The translations under genes were made by a program, and so were the position numbers. A stretch of DNA of 53,884 nt. Origin: Gudongella sp051744365. Lineage in GTDB: Bacteria; Bacillota; Clostridia; Tissierellales; Tissierellaceae. Positions 17,315-24,505 of the stretch are shown in pieces. The stretch is taken from NCBI GenBank assembly GCA_051744365.1, contig JBNJCX010000009.1:1-53884 (forward strand), given 5' to 3'. The notes under the pieces are model-generated. The model saw nothing but the letters and a program-made list of their open reading frames with translations, ran no database searches and had not been told where the DNA came from. Positions within the stretch are counted from its first letter, which is position 1, and the number at the start of each line of letters is the position of its first letter.

Positions 17315-18142
17315 CTATTTTACCTCAAATGGCTCCAGTCCAAGAATCTCTCTTGCCTCTGCTGGAGATGCAACCTCTCTTCCAAGCTCCTTGGCAATTC
17401 TTACTACCTTCTCAACCATTTCTCCGTTTGACTTGGCAAGAACGCCCTTGGAAATATATGTGTTGTCCTCAAATCCTACTCGGACATTTCCTCCCATTGC
17501 TATTGTCATTGCAGCTATGGGGAATTGATTTCTTCCGATTCCGGCAGCAGTCCAGGTCGACCCCTGTGGTATGCTGTCCGCCATAAATGCAAGGTCCCTG
17601 CCAGTCGCGGCCATCTGAACGCCAAGAACAAAATCGAAATGCATTGGAGCCTTGATAAAGCCCTGCTTGTGGAACTTGATCGCATAATCGATCATTCCCT
17701 TGTCAAAGACCTCGATTTCAGGCTTTATATTTCTTTCAATCATAATCTTTCCAAAATTCTTTATTGTATTCTCTGTGTTTACGAATATTTCATCTCCGCC
17801 GAAGTTCAGTGTTCCACAGTCAAGGGTCGCCATTTCAGGGTGCAGTTCCGTAGGTTGAAGTCTTTCCTCGTCAGTCATTCCAACAGCTCCTCCTGTTGAG
17901 GGCTGAATAATAACATCTGGACATCTTCTTCTAACTTCGTCCATGCATTCCTTGAATCTTTCCTTGCTTTGAGTTGGAGTTCCGTCATCTTCCCTTACGT
18001 GAAGGTGGATTATGCTGGCTCCTGCCTTGTACGCCGCTTCAGCTTCCCTTCCAATTTCTTCTACTGTATATGGTACATTTGGGTTGTGTTCTTTGGTGAC
18101 TTCTGCGCCGCAGATTGCAGCTGTGATTATAAGTTTTTCCAT
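17315..18142 (-). CDS. kce: 3-keto-5-aminohexanoate cleavage enzyme (BKACE family)
   Basis: Lysine-fermentation enzyme: 3-keto-5-aminohexanoate plus acetyl-CoA gives acetoacetate and 3-aminobutyryl-CoA, with zinc as cofactor. His46 and His48 in IIHLHVRE are the zinc ligands and Glu14 in CGAEVTKE is at the conserved place. Beta-keto acid cleavage enzymes vary in substrate; the very typical Kce N terminus (LIITAAICGAEVTKEHNP) and the adjacent kal gene make the lysine pathway assignment good. I start at 18142, preceded by GGGGGGAG; the in-frame start 24 bases upstream (18166) has no such site. It is separated from kal by repeat element B, which sits in what should be a short operon gap. Confidence 0.92.
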   Translation of the reverse strand: MEKLIITAAICGAEVTKEHNPNVPYTVEEIGREAEAAYKAGASIIHLHVREDDGTPTQSKERFKECMDEVRRRCPDVIIQPSTGGAVGMTDEERLQPTELHPEMATLDCGTLNFGGDEIFVNTENTIKNFGKIMIERNIKPEIEVFDKGMIDYAIKFHKQGFIKAPMHFDFVLGVQMAATGRDLAFMADSIPQGSTWTAAGIGRNQFPIAAMTIAMGGNVRVGFEDNTYISKGVLAKSNGEMVEKVVRIAKELGREVASPAEAREILGLEPFEVK

Positions 18143-18160
18143 TCTTGCATCTCCCCCCTT

Positions 18161-18378
18161 AATCAATTCACATTTCTCAATTCACATTTCTCAATTACTC
18201 TGGTCGAGCTATGGGGTCATAGATCCCTCCGTTTCAGTCGTGATGATGCCATATCATGTCATGTCGAGCGTACTCGAGACATCTTAAACCTTGATTGGAA
18301 TTCATGGAATCTTCCATTGTGAATTGTGAATTGTGCATTGTGAATTGTGAATTGTGCATTGTGCATTGTGCATTGTCT
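18161..18378. repeat. Intergenic repeat element B (kal-kce gap)
   Basis: No gene is present. From left to right: two copies of a 14-bp unit AATTCACATTTCTC; the block AATTACTCTGGTC shared with element A; a degenerate copy (18217-18250) of the CCTGAGTGAAACGAAGGATC motif; an imperfect palindrome ATGTCGAGCGTACTCGAGAC (about 18261-18282); and a heptanucleotide tandem array (18316-18376). It lies between kal and kce, which are in the same pathway and on the same strand. Confidence 0.75.
18316..18376. repeat. Heptanucleotide tandem repeat ATTGTGA/ATTGTGC
   Basis: Eight consecutive 7-bp units of ATTGTGA or ATTGTGC plus a ninth partial unit, ending two bases before the kal stop codon. The same unit appears one to three times at the ends of the other repeat elements. 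Confidence 0.9.
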
Positions 18379-18762
18379 TTACTTCCTCTTCTTATCCTTG
18401 GTCACTACACATGTTCCCTCAGCCCTTGCAACCACTATGGGCACATCCAGGAAATCGCATGCGGAATCATTGATATCGGGTCTTGGTACAATTACCTTTC
18501 TTGCCTCAAACTTCATTTTTCTTGAAGTGTTACCAACATGTGTTATCTCACCAACTGCCTCTATATAATCTCCTGCATATACAGGTGCTGTGAATTCAAC
18601 CATGTCATATGCAACAAAAAGTCCCTCGTCTCCATCGTGCCTGATAAGAAGCTCAGTTGCAACATCTCCGAACAGTCCCAGCATTCTTGCTCCGTCGACA
18701 AGATTACCTCCATAGTGTGCATCGTGTGCGCTCATTCTCATCCTGATCATTACCTTATCCAT
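18379..18762 (-). CDS. kal: 3-aminobutyryl-CoA ammonia-lyase
   Basis: Hot-dog-fold enzyme that eliminates ammonia from 3-aminobutyryl-CoA to give crotonyl-CoA, the step after Kce in lysine fermentation. Recognised by its N terminus MIRMRMSAHDAHYGGNLVDG and the hot-dog core DMVEFTAPVYAGDYIEAVGEI. I start at the ATG at 18762 (MDKVMIRM) behind GGGGGA, giving 127 residues as in characterised Kal; a longer frame from 18804 adds 14 unrelated residues. It precedes kce on the same strand, but the other pathway genes (kamA, kamDE, kdd, CoA transferase) are not here. Confidence 0.9.
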   Translation of the reverse strand: MDKVMIRMRMSAHDAHYGGNLVDGARMLGLFGDVATELLIRHDGDEGLFVAYDMVEFTAPVYAGDYIEAVGEITHVGNTSRKMKFEARKVIVPRPDINDSACDFLDVPIVVARAEGTCVVTKDKKRK

Positions 18763-18844
18763 TGAAAAATCCCCCTTAAACATTGTTTGTCTTAAGTATA
18801 ACACAACCCTATAGAGTAAACTACCACTAAAGCTGTTTTGAATT

Positions 18845-18882
18845 CCAGATTGGGACCTTTTGTAGAAAAGGGTTGAATCTGG
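18845..18882. promoter_or_regulatory. Long inverted repeat between kal and pfp
   Basis: CCAGATT and AATCTGG flank an inner ACCTTTT/AAAAGGGT pairing, giving a strong hairpin. Its right arm overlaps the -35 box of the pfp promoter, so it could be an operator or the end of an RNA; no regulator can be named. Confidence 0.4.
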
Positions 18883-18901
18883 TATTATTGAGGTATATAT
18901 A
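18873..18901 (+). promoter_or_regulatory. pfp promoter
   Basis: -35 TTGAAT (18873-18878), 17-bp spacer, -10 TATATA (18896-18901), about 55 bases before the start codon. Confidence 0.65.
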
Positions 18902-18955
18902 TTTATATGAAACTGAATGCAAAAAGTGTTTACCTACAATAAAGGAGGACTGTTT

Positions 18956-20173
18956 ATGAAATTAAAAGGTAATGCCCTGGTCGCACAGGGAGGCGGACCA
19001 ACTGCAGTTATAAACCAATCGCTTGTGGGCGTAGTGCTTGAGGCAAGAAAATTCCCCCAGGTTGAAAAAATTTATGGTGCACTGCACGGCGTTTCCGGGA
19101 TTATCAACGAGGAGCTTATAGACCTGACACAGGAGACCACCAACAATTTTGAAAGGATAGCAAGAACACCTGCGTCAGCCTTGTTCTCAACCAGGGACAA
19201 GCCGGATGCAGAATACTGTAAAAAGATTTTCAAGGTATTGGAAGCACATAATATAAGATTCTTCTTCTATATCGGAGGAAATGATTCAGCGGATACAGTA
19301 AGAATTGTCAATCAAAATGCAATGGAGTCTGGATATGAGCTAAGAGCCATACATATACCAAAGACCATTGACAACGACTTGCTGGTTAACGACCATTGCC
19401 CTGGCTATGGATCAGCTGCAAGATTTGTGGCACAGGCCTTTATAGGTATAAACCTTGATGTAAAATCATTTGGTGGAGTATATATAGGGATTGTAATGGG
19501 AAGAAATGCAGGATTCCTTACAGCTGCATCAGCCATGGCGCAGAAATATCCGGACGATGGGCCGCACTTGATTTATCTTCCGGAAAGACCATTTATAATT
19601 GACAACTTCCTTGATGATGTAAAGAAGGTCTATGACAAGTATGGAAGATGTATAGTTGCTGTTTCAGAGGGAGTTATAGATGAAGAAGGAACGCCTATTA
19701 TGGCAAAGCTCCAGAAAAATGTTGAAAGAGACAGCCACGGCAATATTCAGCTTTCCGGTACGGGAGCCCTTGGAGACCTACTGGCCAATACTATAAAAGA
19801 TAGACTGGATATCAAGAGGGTCAGAAGTGATACCTTCGGATATCTTCAAAGATCCTTTATAGGCTGCGTATCTGATGTGGACCAGCAGGAGGCCAGGGAA
19901 GTAGGCGAAAAGGCAGCTCAGTTTGCACTTTGGAATAATGTGGACGGCTCAGTCACTATTCATAGAACTGGCATATACTCTGTAGACTACCAGCTTTCAC
20001 CTCTTTCAGATGTGGCAAAGTTCACAAAATCAATGCCGAATGAATATATAAACGAAGAAGGCAACCATATAACAGAGGCTTTCAAATACTACCTTCTCCC
20101 TCTTCTTGGGTCAGATATGCCACAGGCTCACAGAATACGGGCGCCAAAGGTTGAAAAAAGGCTCAACAAATAA
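18956..20173 (+). CDS. pfp: 6-phosphofructokinase, pyrophosphate-dependent type
   Basis: Phosphorylates fructose 6-phosphate, probably with pyrophosphate, reversibly linking glycolysis and gluconeogenesis. Motifs: AQGGGPTAVINQSL (phosphoryl-donor loop), GGNDSADT with Asp in place of the ATP-type Gly, IPKTIDNDL with Lys136 (PPi-dependent enzymes carry PKTIDND, ATP enzymes PGTIDND), and MGRNAGFLTAASA. I start at the ATG at 18956 behind AAAGGAGGA, giving 405 residues; the frame extends 39 bases further upstream without a good site. It has its own promoter and a strong terminator, so it is a single-gene unit. Confidence 0.92.
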   Translation: MKLKGNALVAQGGGPTAVINQSLVGVVLEARKFPQVEKIYGALHGVSGIINEELIDLTQETTNNFERIARTPASALFSTRDKPDAEYCKKIFKVLEAHNIRFFFYIGGNDSADTVRIVNQNAMESGYELRAIHIPKTIDNDLLVNDHCPGYGSAARFVAQAFIGINLDVKSFGGVYIGIVMGRNAGFLTAASAMAQKYPDDGPHLIYLPERPFIIDNFLDDVKKVYDKYGRCIVAVSEGVIDEEGTPIMAKLQKNVERDSHGNIQLSGTGALGDLLANTIKDRLDIKRVRSDTFGYLQRSFIGCVSDVDQQEAREVGEKAAQFALWNNVDGSVTIHRTGIYSVDYQLSPLSDVAKFTKSMPNEYINEEGNHITEAFKYYLLPLLGSDMPQAHRIRAPKVEKRLNK

Positions 20174-20226
20174 AAGAACAAAAAAAGGATTGCAGATTAA
20201 AACTGCAATCCTTTTTTTGTTCTTTT
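20173..20226 (+). terminator. pfp terminator
   Basis: Long inverted repeat: AAAAGAACAAAAAAAGGATT and its complement enclose a GCAG...CTGC stem, with a run of seven Ts. It starts at the pfp stop. Confidence 0.92.
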
Positions 20227-20301
20227 ATAAACATTTTGTAACTATTCTTCTCTTTTCTTGTGATAGACTTTAATTGTCAAAATAAGAGGAGGTGTATTAT
20301 C

Positions 20302-20472
20302 CTGGAAGAATTGATCAGACTAAATAATGTCAGAAAAATATATCGAATGGGCGATGAACTAACCGTGCTTTTCGGCAGCAATATGGCGCAAAATTTCTAC
20401 GATCTCAATTCACGGGTCTGGCGTGAGCCTAAGATAGACCTTTATGAAGGATCGGATGACCTTGACCCTTAA
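20302..20472 (+). pseudogene. Relic of an ABC-transporter ATPase gene (MacB/LolD type N terminus)
   Basis: After a strong ribosome binding site (GAGGAGGTG) the frame reads LEELIRLNNVRKIYRMGDEL, closely like the first 20 residues of MacB/LolD-type ABC ATPases (IxLxNVxKIYxMGDE). The codon at the start position is CTG instead of ATG/GTG/TTG. After TVL the resemblance ends: where the family continues with a core strand and the Walker A loop, this frame has 33 unrelated residues and then stops. The remaining 200 residues are missing and pyrG follows on the other strand. I read this as a deletion remnant; an alternative is a small unrelated peptide that resembles the family by chance. Confidence 0.55.
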
Positions 20473-20512
20473 CCCAAGCTATGGCTGGGATGATTCCAGT
20501 GCGGGAGATTTT

Positions 20513-22120
20513 TCATCTTGAAAATATCTGGGACGCTTCTATAAATGCCCTGAATAGCGGATGTGGTCTTGTGGGTCTTGACTTGAACTCTGGATGATAC
20601 TGAACGGCCACAAAGAATGGGTGATTCTCCAGCTCAACTACCTCCACTAAATTTCCATCAGGAGAAAGACCTGAAAAAATCATGCCCTCCTTCTGAAGAG
20701 TTTCCCTGAACTTGTTGTTGAACTCATATCTGTGTCTATGTCTTTCACTGATCAAATCACTTCCGTAAACTCTACTTACAAGGGTTCCCTCTCCCAGAAT
20801 GCAGGGATATGAGCCTAGCCTAAGGGTACCTCCAATATTCCTTATATTTTTCTGGTCAGGCATAAGATAAATAACAGGATATGGTGTATCCTCATTGAAT
20901 TCCGTGCTGTGTGCATCATGGAGTCCTGCCTTGTTTCTTGCCAATTCAATACATGCAAGCTGCATCCCTAGACAAAGTCCAAGATAAGGGACACTGTTTT
21001 CCCTGGCATATTGAATTGCAGCTATTTTACCTTCTATTCCCCTGTTGCCAAAGCCACCAGGCACCAATATTCCATGGGCATCTTCAAGAAGCTTCTGGAC
21101 ATTTCCGTGATTCAAATGCTCAGCATTGATCCAGTCAATCTGTATATTGACTCCATTGTCTATCGCTCCATGTGTAAGGGCTTCGTATACTGATAGATAT
21201 GAATCCTTCAAGTCAACATACTTTCCTACCAAAGCAACCCTTACTTTTCCCTTTGTCCTCTCCATTTTCTCCAACAGGTTGTCCCAGTCTGATAAATCAG
21301 GCTCCTTGCATTGGAGCCCAAGAAATTTTTCTGCCAGTCTACCCAAACCATGCTCCTCGAGCATTCGGGGGATATCATAAATGCTGTGGGAATCCATGTT
21401 TTCAATAACTCCCTCTATCGGGATGTCACAAAGTAGTGCGATTTTTTCCTTCAGCTCCTGTCCCATGGGCTTCTCTGTTCTGCAAATCAATGCATCAGGC
21501 TGAATTCCAATGCCCCTCAGCTCCTTGACGCTATGTTGGGTAGGCTTTGTCTTCAATTCTCCTGCCTTGGAAAGATAGGGTATAAGAGTTACATGGATAT
21601 ACATTACGTTCTCCTTGCCCACATCATGCTTTATCTGTCTGATTGCCTCCATAAATGGCAGAGATTCAATATCTCCTACAGTTCCTCCGATTTCCGTTAT
21701 AACCACATCAAAGGTTCCTTTTGCTGATGCCTTTACAACTCTTTCCTTGATCTCATTTGTTATATGGGGAATCACCTGAACAGTCTTTCCCTCGTAGTCA
21801 CCTTTTCTTTCCTTGGATATTACCGACCAGTAGACAGATCCCGTTGTAACGCTGCTGTCTTTTGTCAGGTTCTCATCAATAAACCTTTCATAATGTCCCA
21901 GATCCAGGTCTGTTTCAGCACCATCCTCTGTGACAAAAACCTCTCCATGCTGGTATGGACTCAATGTCCCCGAATCTACATTAATATATGGGTCAAACTT
22001 CTGGATTGTTACACGGAGCCCCCTGCTTTTCAGAAGCTGGCCCAGGCTTGCAGCTGTAATCCCCTTTCCCAACGAGGAAACTACTCCTCCTGTTACAAAA
22101 ATGTACTTGGTTTTCATCAT
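20513..22120 (-). CDS. pyrG: CTP synthase
   Basis: Makes CTP from UTP, ATP and glutamine. The N-terminal synthetase domain begins KYIFVTGGVVSSLGKGITAA with the P-loop; the KFDPYINVDSGTLSPYQHGE region binds ATP/UTP. The C-terminal glutamine amidotransferase domain (about residue 290 onward) has the nucleophile Cys in LGLCLGMQLA and the HPE of QYHPEFKSRP. The 535 residues are standard. Two consecutive ATGs follow GGGAGG, at 22120 and 22117, and either may be used. A clear sigma-A promoter lies about 45 bases upstream. No obvious G-rich initially transcribed run with terminator (the B. subtilis pyrG attenuation system) was recognised. Confidence 0.97.
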   Translation of the reverse strand: MMKTKYIFVTGGVVSSLGKGITAASLGQLLKSRGLRVTIQKFDPYINVDSGTLSPYQHGEVFVTEDGAETDLDLGHYERFIDENLTKDSSVTTGSVYWSVISKERKGDYEGKTVQVIPHITNEIKERVVKASAKGTFDVVITEIGGTVGDIESLPFMEAIRQIKHDVGKENVMYIHVTLIPYLSKAGELKTKPTQHSVKELRGIGIQPDALICRTEKPMGQELKEKIALLCDIPIEGVIENMDSHSIYDIPRMLEEHGLGRLAEKFLGLQCKEPDLSDWDNLLEKMERTKGKVRVALVGKYVDLKDSYLSVYEALTHGAIDNGVNIQIDWINAEHLNHGNVQKLLEDAHGILVPGGFGNRGIEGKIAAIQYARENSVPYLGLCLGMQLACIELARNKAGLHDAHSTEFNEDTPYPVIYLMPDQKNIRNIGGTLRLGSYPCILGEGTLVSRVYGSDLISERHRHRYEFNNKFRETLQKEGMIFSGLSPDGNLVEVVELENHPFFVAVQYHPEFKSRPTRPHPLFRAFIEASQIFSR

Positions 22121-22161
22121 AATTTCCTCCCAGAATCACTATTTAAATACTTAATGTTAAT

Positions 22162-22190
22162 ATTTTACACTATTAACGCAATGACTTCAA
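22162..22190 (-). promoter_or_regulatory. pyrG promoter
   Basis: Minus strand: -35 TTGAAG (22185-22190), 17-bp spacer, -10 TAAAAT (22162-22167). Confidence 0.78.
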
Positions 22191-22234
22191 CAGTTTGTCA
22201 TAATAACTTAATGTGGATAGGCAAAGTGTCATAG

Positions 22235-22240
22235 TATAAT
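22235..22240 (+). promoter_or_regulatory. -10 box of the SLH gene promoter
   Basis: Perfect TATAAT about 35 bases before the start codon; the -35 region is not recognisable. Confidence 0.5.
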
Positions 22241-22275
22241 AAGGATAGAAGAAAATGAGTAAAGGAGAGGGATAG

Positions 22276-22896
22276 ATGAAAAAATTAATGGCACTTCTAT
22301 TGGTCCTCGTACTGATTGTCTCCCTTCTTCCAGGTTCAGATGTGTTTGCACAGCAAAAAACTCCTCCGGTTATACTAAAGGAGCTGGGTGTTCTTAAAGG
22401 AGACAGTGACGGCAATCTTATGCTTGATAGCTATTTAATGAGACAGGATATGGTGGTCCTGTTAAGCAGACTCTACAAGGAGGAAAACAGGGCTACGACC
22501 TACCTCCTACCTGCAAACTTTAGTGACCTCGATGAAAACAATACCTACTATCACGGGTTTATTCAATGGGCAGTAGACAAAAATCTCATTATTGGAATGA
22601 ATGATGGAAGCTTCGGTTTCGGAAGGAATATAAAGGTAAGGGATTTTCAGGTTGTGCTTTTGAGGGTACTTGATTATCGTGAGGAATCCGGTCTATATAA
22701 GTCTGTTCATGAAATAGCAAAGAAGCTAGGGATAATGAAAGGTGTAGAGATTAATCCAGATGGATTTCTGCTGCGAAAGCATATGGCGGAAATGACACTT
22801 AATGCGCTAAAGCTCAATAAGAAGGGAAGTCCCCTTACACTTGCCGAGGTGCTGGAGCTTGACCTGAGTGCATATATGGAGGAAGAGAAGGAATAA
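22276..22896 (+). CDS. Secreted S-layer homology (SLH) domain protein
   Basis: Small exported protein of 206 residues. Residues 1-25 form a signal peptide (MKK, a hydrophobic run, and probable cleavage after VFA). The rest is built from SLH-type repeats: about 30-85, 86-145 (NFSDLDENNTYYHGFIQWAV, then IIGMNDGSFGFGRNIKVRDF) and a degenerate third (150-195). SLH domains bind pyruvylated secondary cell-wall polymers and anchor surface proteins. No other domain is present, so it may be a wall-bound accessory protein or may regulate. AGGAGAGG precedes the ATG. The stop codon TAA continues directly into repeat element C. Confidence 0.85.
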   Translation: MKKLMALLLVLVLIVSLLPGSDVFAQQKTPPVILKELGVLKGDSDGNLMLDSYLMRQDMVVLLSRLYKEENRATTYLLPANFSDLDENNTYYHGFIQWAVDKNLIIGMNDGSFGFGRNIKVRDFQVVLLRVLDYREESGLYKSVHEIAKKLGIMKGVEINPDGFLLRKHMAEMTLNALKLNKKGSPLTLAEVLELDLSAYMEEEKE

Positions 22897-23249
22897 TTCA
22901 AAAAGCACGATTCATACCCTGTCAATGAAATATATCAAAATTAGAGATTTTAGATATTTCTATTGCTGGGCACTTCGCAATTCACAATGGAAAGAGCAAA
23001 TTTAAATTAATAACTAAGGTCTAAGAGGTAAGAGAAAAAAATAGAAATAAAAATGGGGTCCAAGATCCTTCGTTTCACTCAGGATGACAGCTAATAAATT
23101 GTCAACTTGTGCCCAACGATAAAAGCACCAAAAATCTTTGATTTTCAAGTGTTTTATCGGAAGGGTATCTGAGAACTGCGAAGAGTCCTGGGCCCTAAAT
23201 ATTTCTCTGAATAATTGTGAATCGTGAATTGTGAACTGTGAACTGTGAA
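22897..23249. repeat. Intergenic repeat element C (SLH gene-patB gap)
   Basis: The 353 bp hold no gene. Two 60-base arms, 22914-22973 and 23109-23168, are complementary at about 43 of 60 positions by hand count. A second inverted pair, 23055-23090 and 23169-23195, carries the CCTTCGTTTCACTCAGGATG motif flanked by GGTCC/GGGCCC. The two pairs interleave rather than nest. The right end is a run of GTGAATTGTGAACTGTGAAC units. The element starts right after the SLH stop (TAA-TTCA) and ends right at the patB stop, TAA-TTCACAG on the minus strand. Confidence 0.85.
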
Positions 23250-24440
23250 TTATTTTACATACTCCTCCTCTATCGCCTTGGCTATCCTATTGAGTCCTTC
23301 TTTAAGCATACTTCTTGGTGCAGCTATATTAAGTCTCATAAATCCGTCGCCACCATCGCCAAACCAGGTTCCACCGTCAAGGGCAACCCCTCCCTTTTCA
23401 ACCATGACCTCCTCCAAAATCTTTCCGTCCTTTTCATACGCTCTAAAGTCTATCCACATAAGATATGTTCCCTCAGTGTCAGTAAAATTAATCTTCGGCA
23501 GTCTCTTCTTAAGATATTCCCTTGTAAACTCAACATTCCCCTGTAGATATTCCAGCAGCTCCCCGAGCCATTGCTCTCCGTATCTGTATGCTGACATTAC
23601 TGCTTCCATACTTAGAGGACCTTGACTTCCTATGCTGTTTCTAAGAAGGACCTTTTCCACTCTTCCTCTAATTTCCTTGTTGGGGATTATTATATTGGAA
23701 GCATAGAATCCAGCCAGATTGAATGTCTTTGTTGTAGAGGTGGCTGTAATCGATATATCTGCAAATCTATCATCAAGTGAAGCGAACATTGTGTGCTCGT
23801 TGCCTCCCAAGATAAGGTCATTATGGATTTCATCCGCAAGGACATAGACGTCATTCTTAAGACATATTTCCCCAACCTTCCTAAGCTCATCCTCTGACCA
23901 GACCCTTGAAACAGGATTATGTGGACTGCAAAGTATATATAGCCTGTTCTTGGGATCCTTTGCCTTTTCTTCCAGATTATCAAAGTCGATGTGATATCTG
24001 TTGCCTTTTAAGACGAGTGGTGAATTTACGACCTCTCTGTCATTTTCTTTTATGCTGTTTGAAAAAGGATAATATACCGGTTCATTGATTATTACTCCAT
24101 CACCCTCTTCTGTAAGAGCCTGGATTGAATAATTTACTCCAGAAACCACACCAGGTGTAAATAGGATCCATTCCCTTTCCATACTCCATCCGAACCTTTT
24201 CTTTGTCCAGTCCATTACACTATCCAGATACTCAGACGGTCTTGCGGTGTATCCGAATATTCCATGCTCAACTCTCTTTTTCAATGCATGGATTATTTCC
24301 GGTGCCGCCCTGAATTCCATATCCGCTACCCAGAATGGCAACAGTCCTGACTTCCCGAAGAGCTCCATCTGTACATCCTCATCCCACTTGGATGAATAGG
24401 TCCCGCTTCTGTCGATAATCTCATCAAAATTATAATTCAT
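23250..24440 (-). CDS. patB: PLP-dependent C-S lyase / aminotransferase, PatB/MalY family
   Basis: Fold-type I PLP enzyme; family members cleave cystathionine or cysteine (beta-lyase) and some repress transcription (MalY). Family marks: LPFWVADMEF near the N terminus, FTPGVVSGVNYSIQA, LCSPHNPVSRVW (PLP contact), DEIHNDLIL and the PLP-binding lysine in TSTTKTFNLAG. The C terminus has GTYLMWIDFR and RLNIAAPRS. I start at the ATG at 24440, since the ATG six bases upstream abuts AGGAGG. The exact substrate cannot be told; cystathionine/cysteine beta-lyase is the default. It lies 65 bp after the Lon-like gene, on the same strand. Its stop codon is immediately followed by repeat element C. Confidence 0.9.
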   Translation of the reverse strand: MNYNFDEIIDRSGTYSSKWDEDVQMELFGKSGLLPFWVADMEFRAAPEIIHALKKRVEHGIFGYTARPSEYLDSVMDWTKKRFGWSMEREWILFTPGVVSGVNYSIQALTEEGDGVIINEPVYYPFSNSIKENDREVVNSPLVLKGNRYHIDFDNLEEKAKDPKNRLYILCSPHNPVSRVWSEDELRKVGEICLKNDVYVLADEIHNDLILGGNEHTMFASLDDRFADISITATSTTKTFNLAGFYASNIIIPNKEIRGRVEKVLLRNSIGSQGPLSMEAVMSAYRYGEQWLGELLEYLQGNVEFTREYLKKRLPKINFTDTEGTYLMWIDFRAYEKDGKILEEVMVEKGGVALDGGTWFGDGGDGFMRLNIAAPRSMLKEGLNRIAKAIEEEYVK

Positions 24441-24505
24441 AATCATCCTCCTGATATTTTTTCAGACCTGTGTATGGTCTGATATTGAGCAGCTTTTATT
24501 GTCCA

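Noticed and set aside
18316..18376. Direct repeats as a CRISPR array
   Set aside because: Units are 7 bp without spacers and there are no cas genes.
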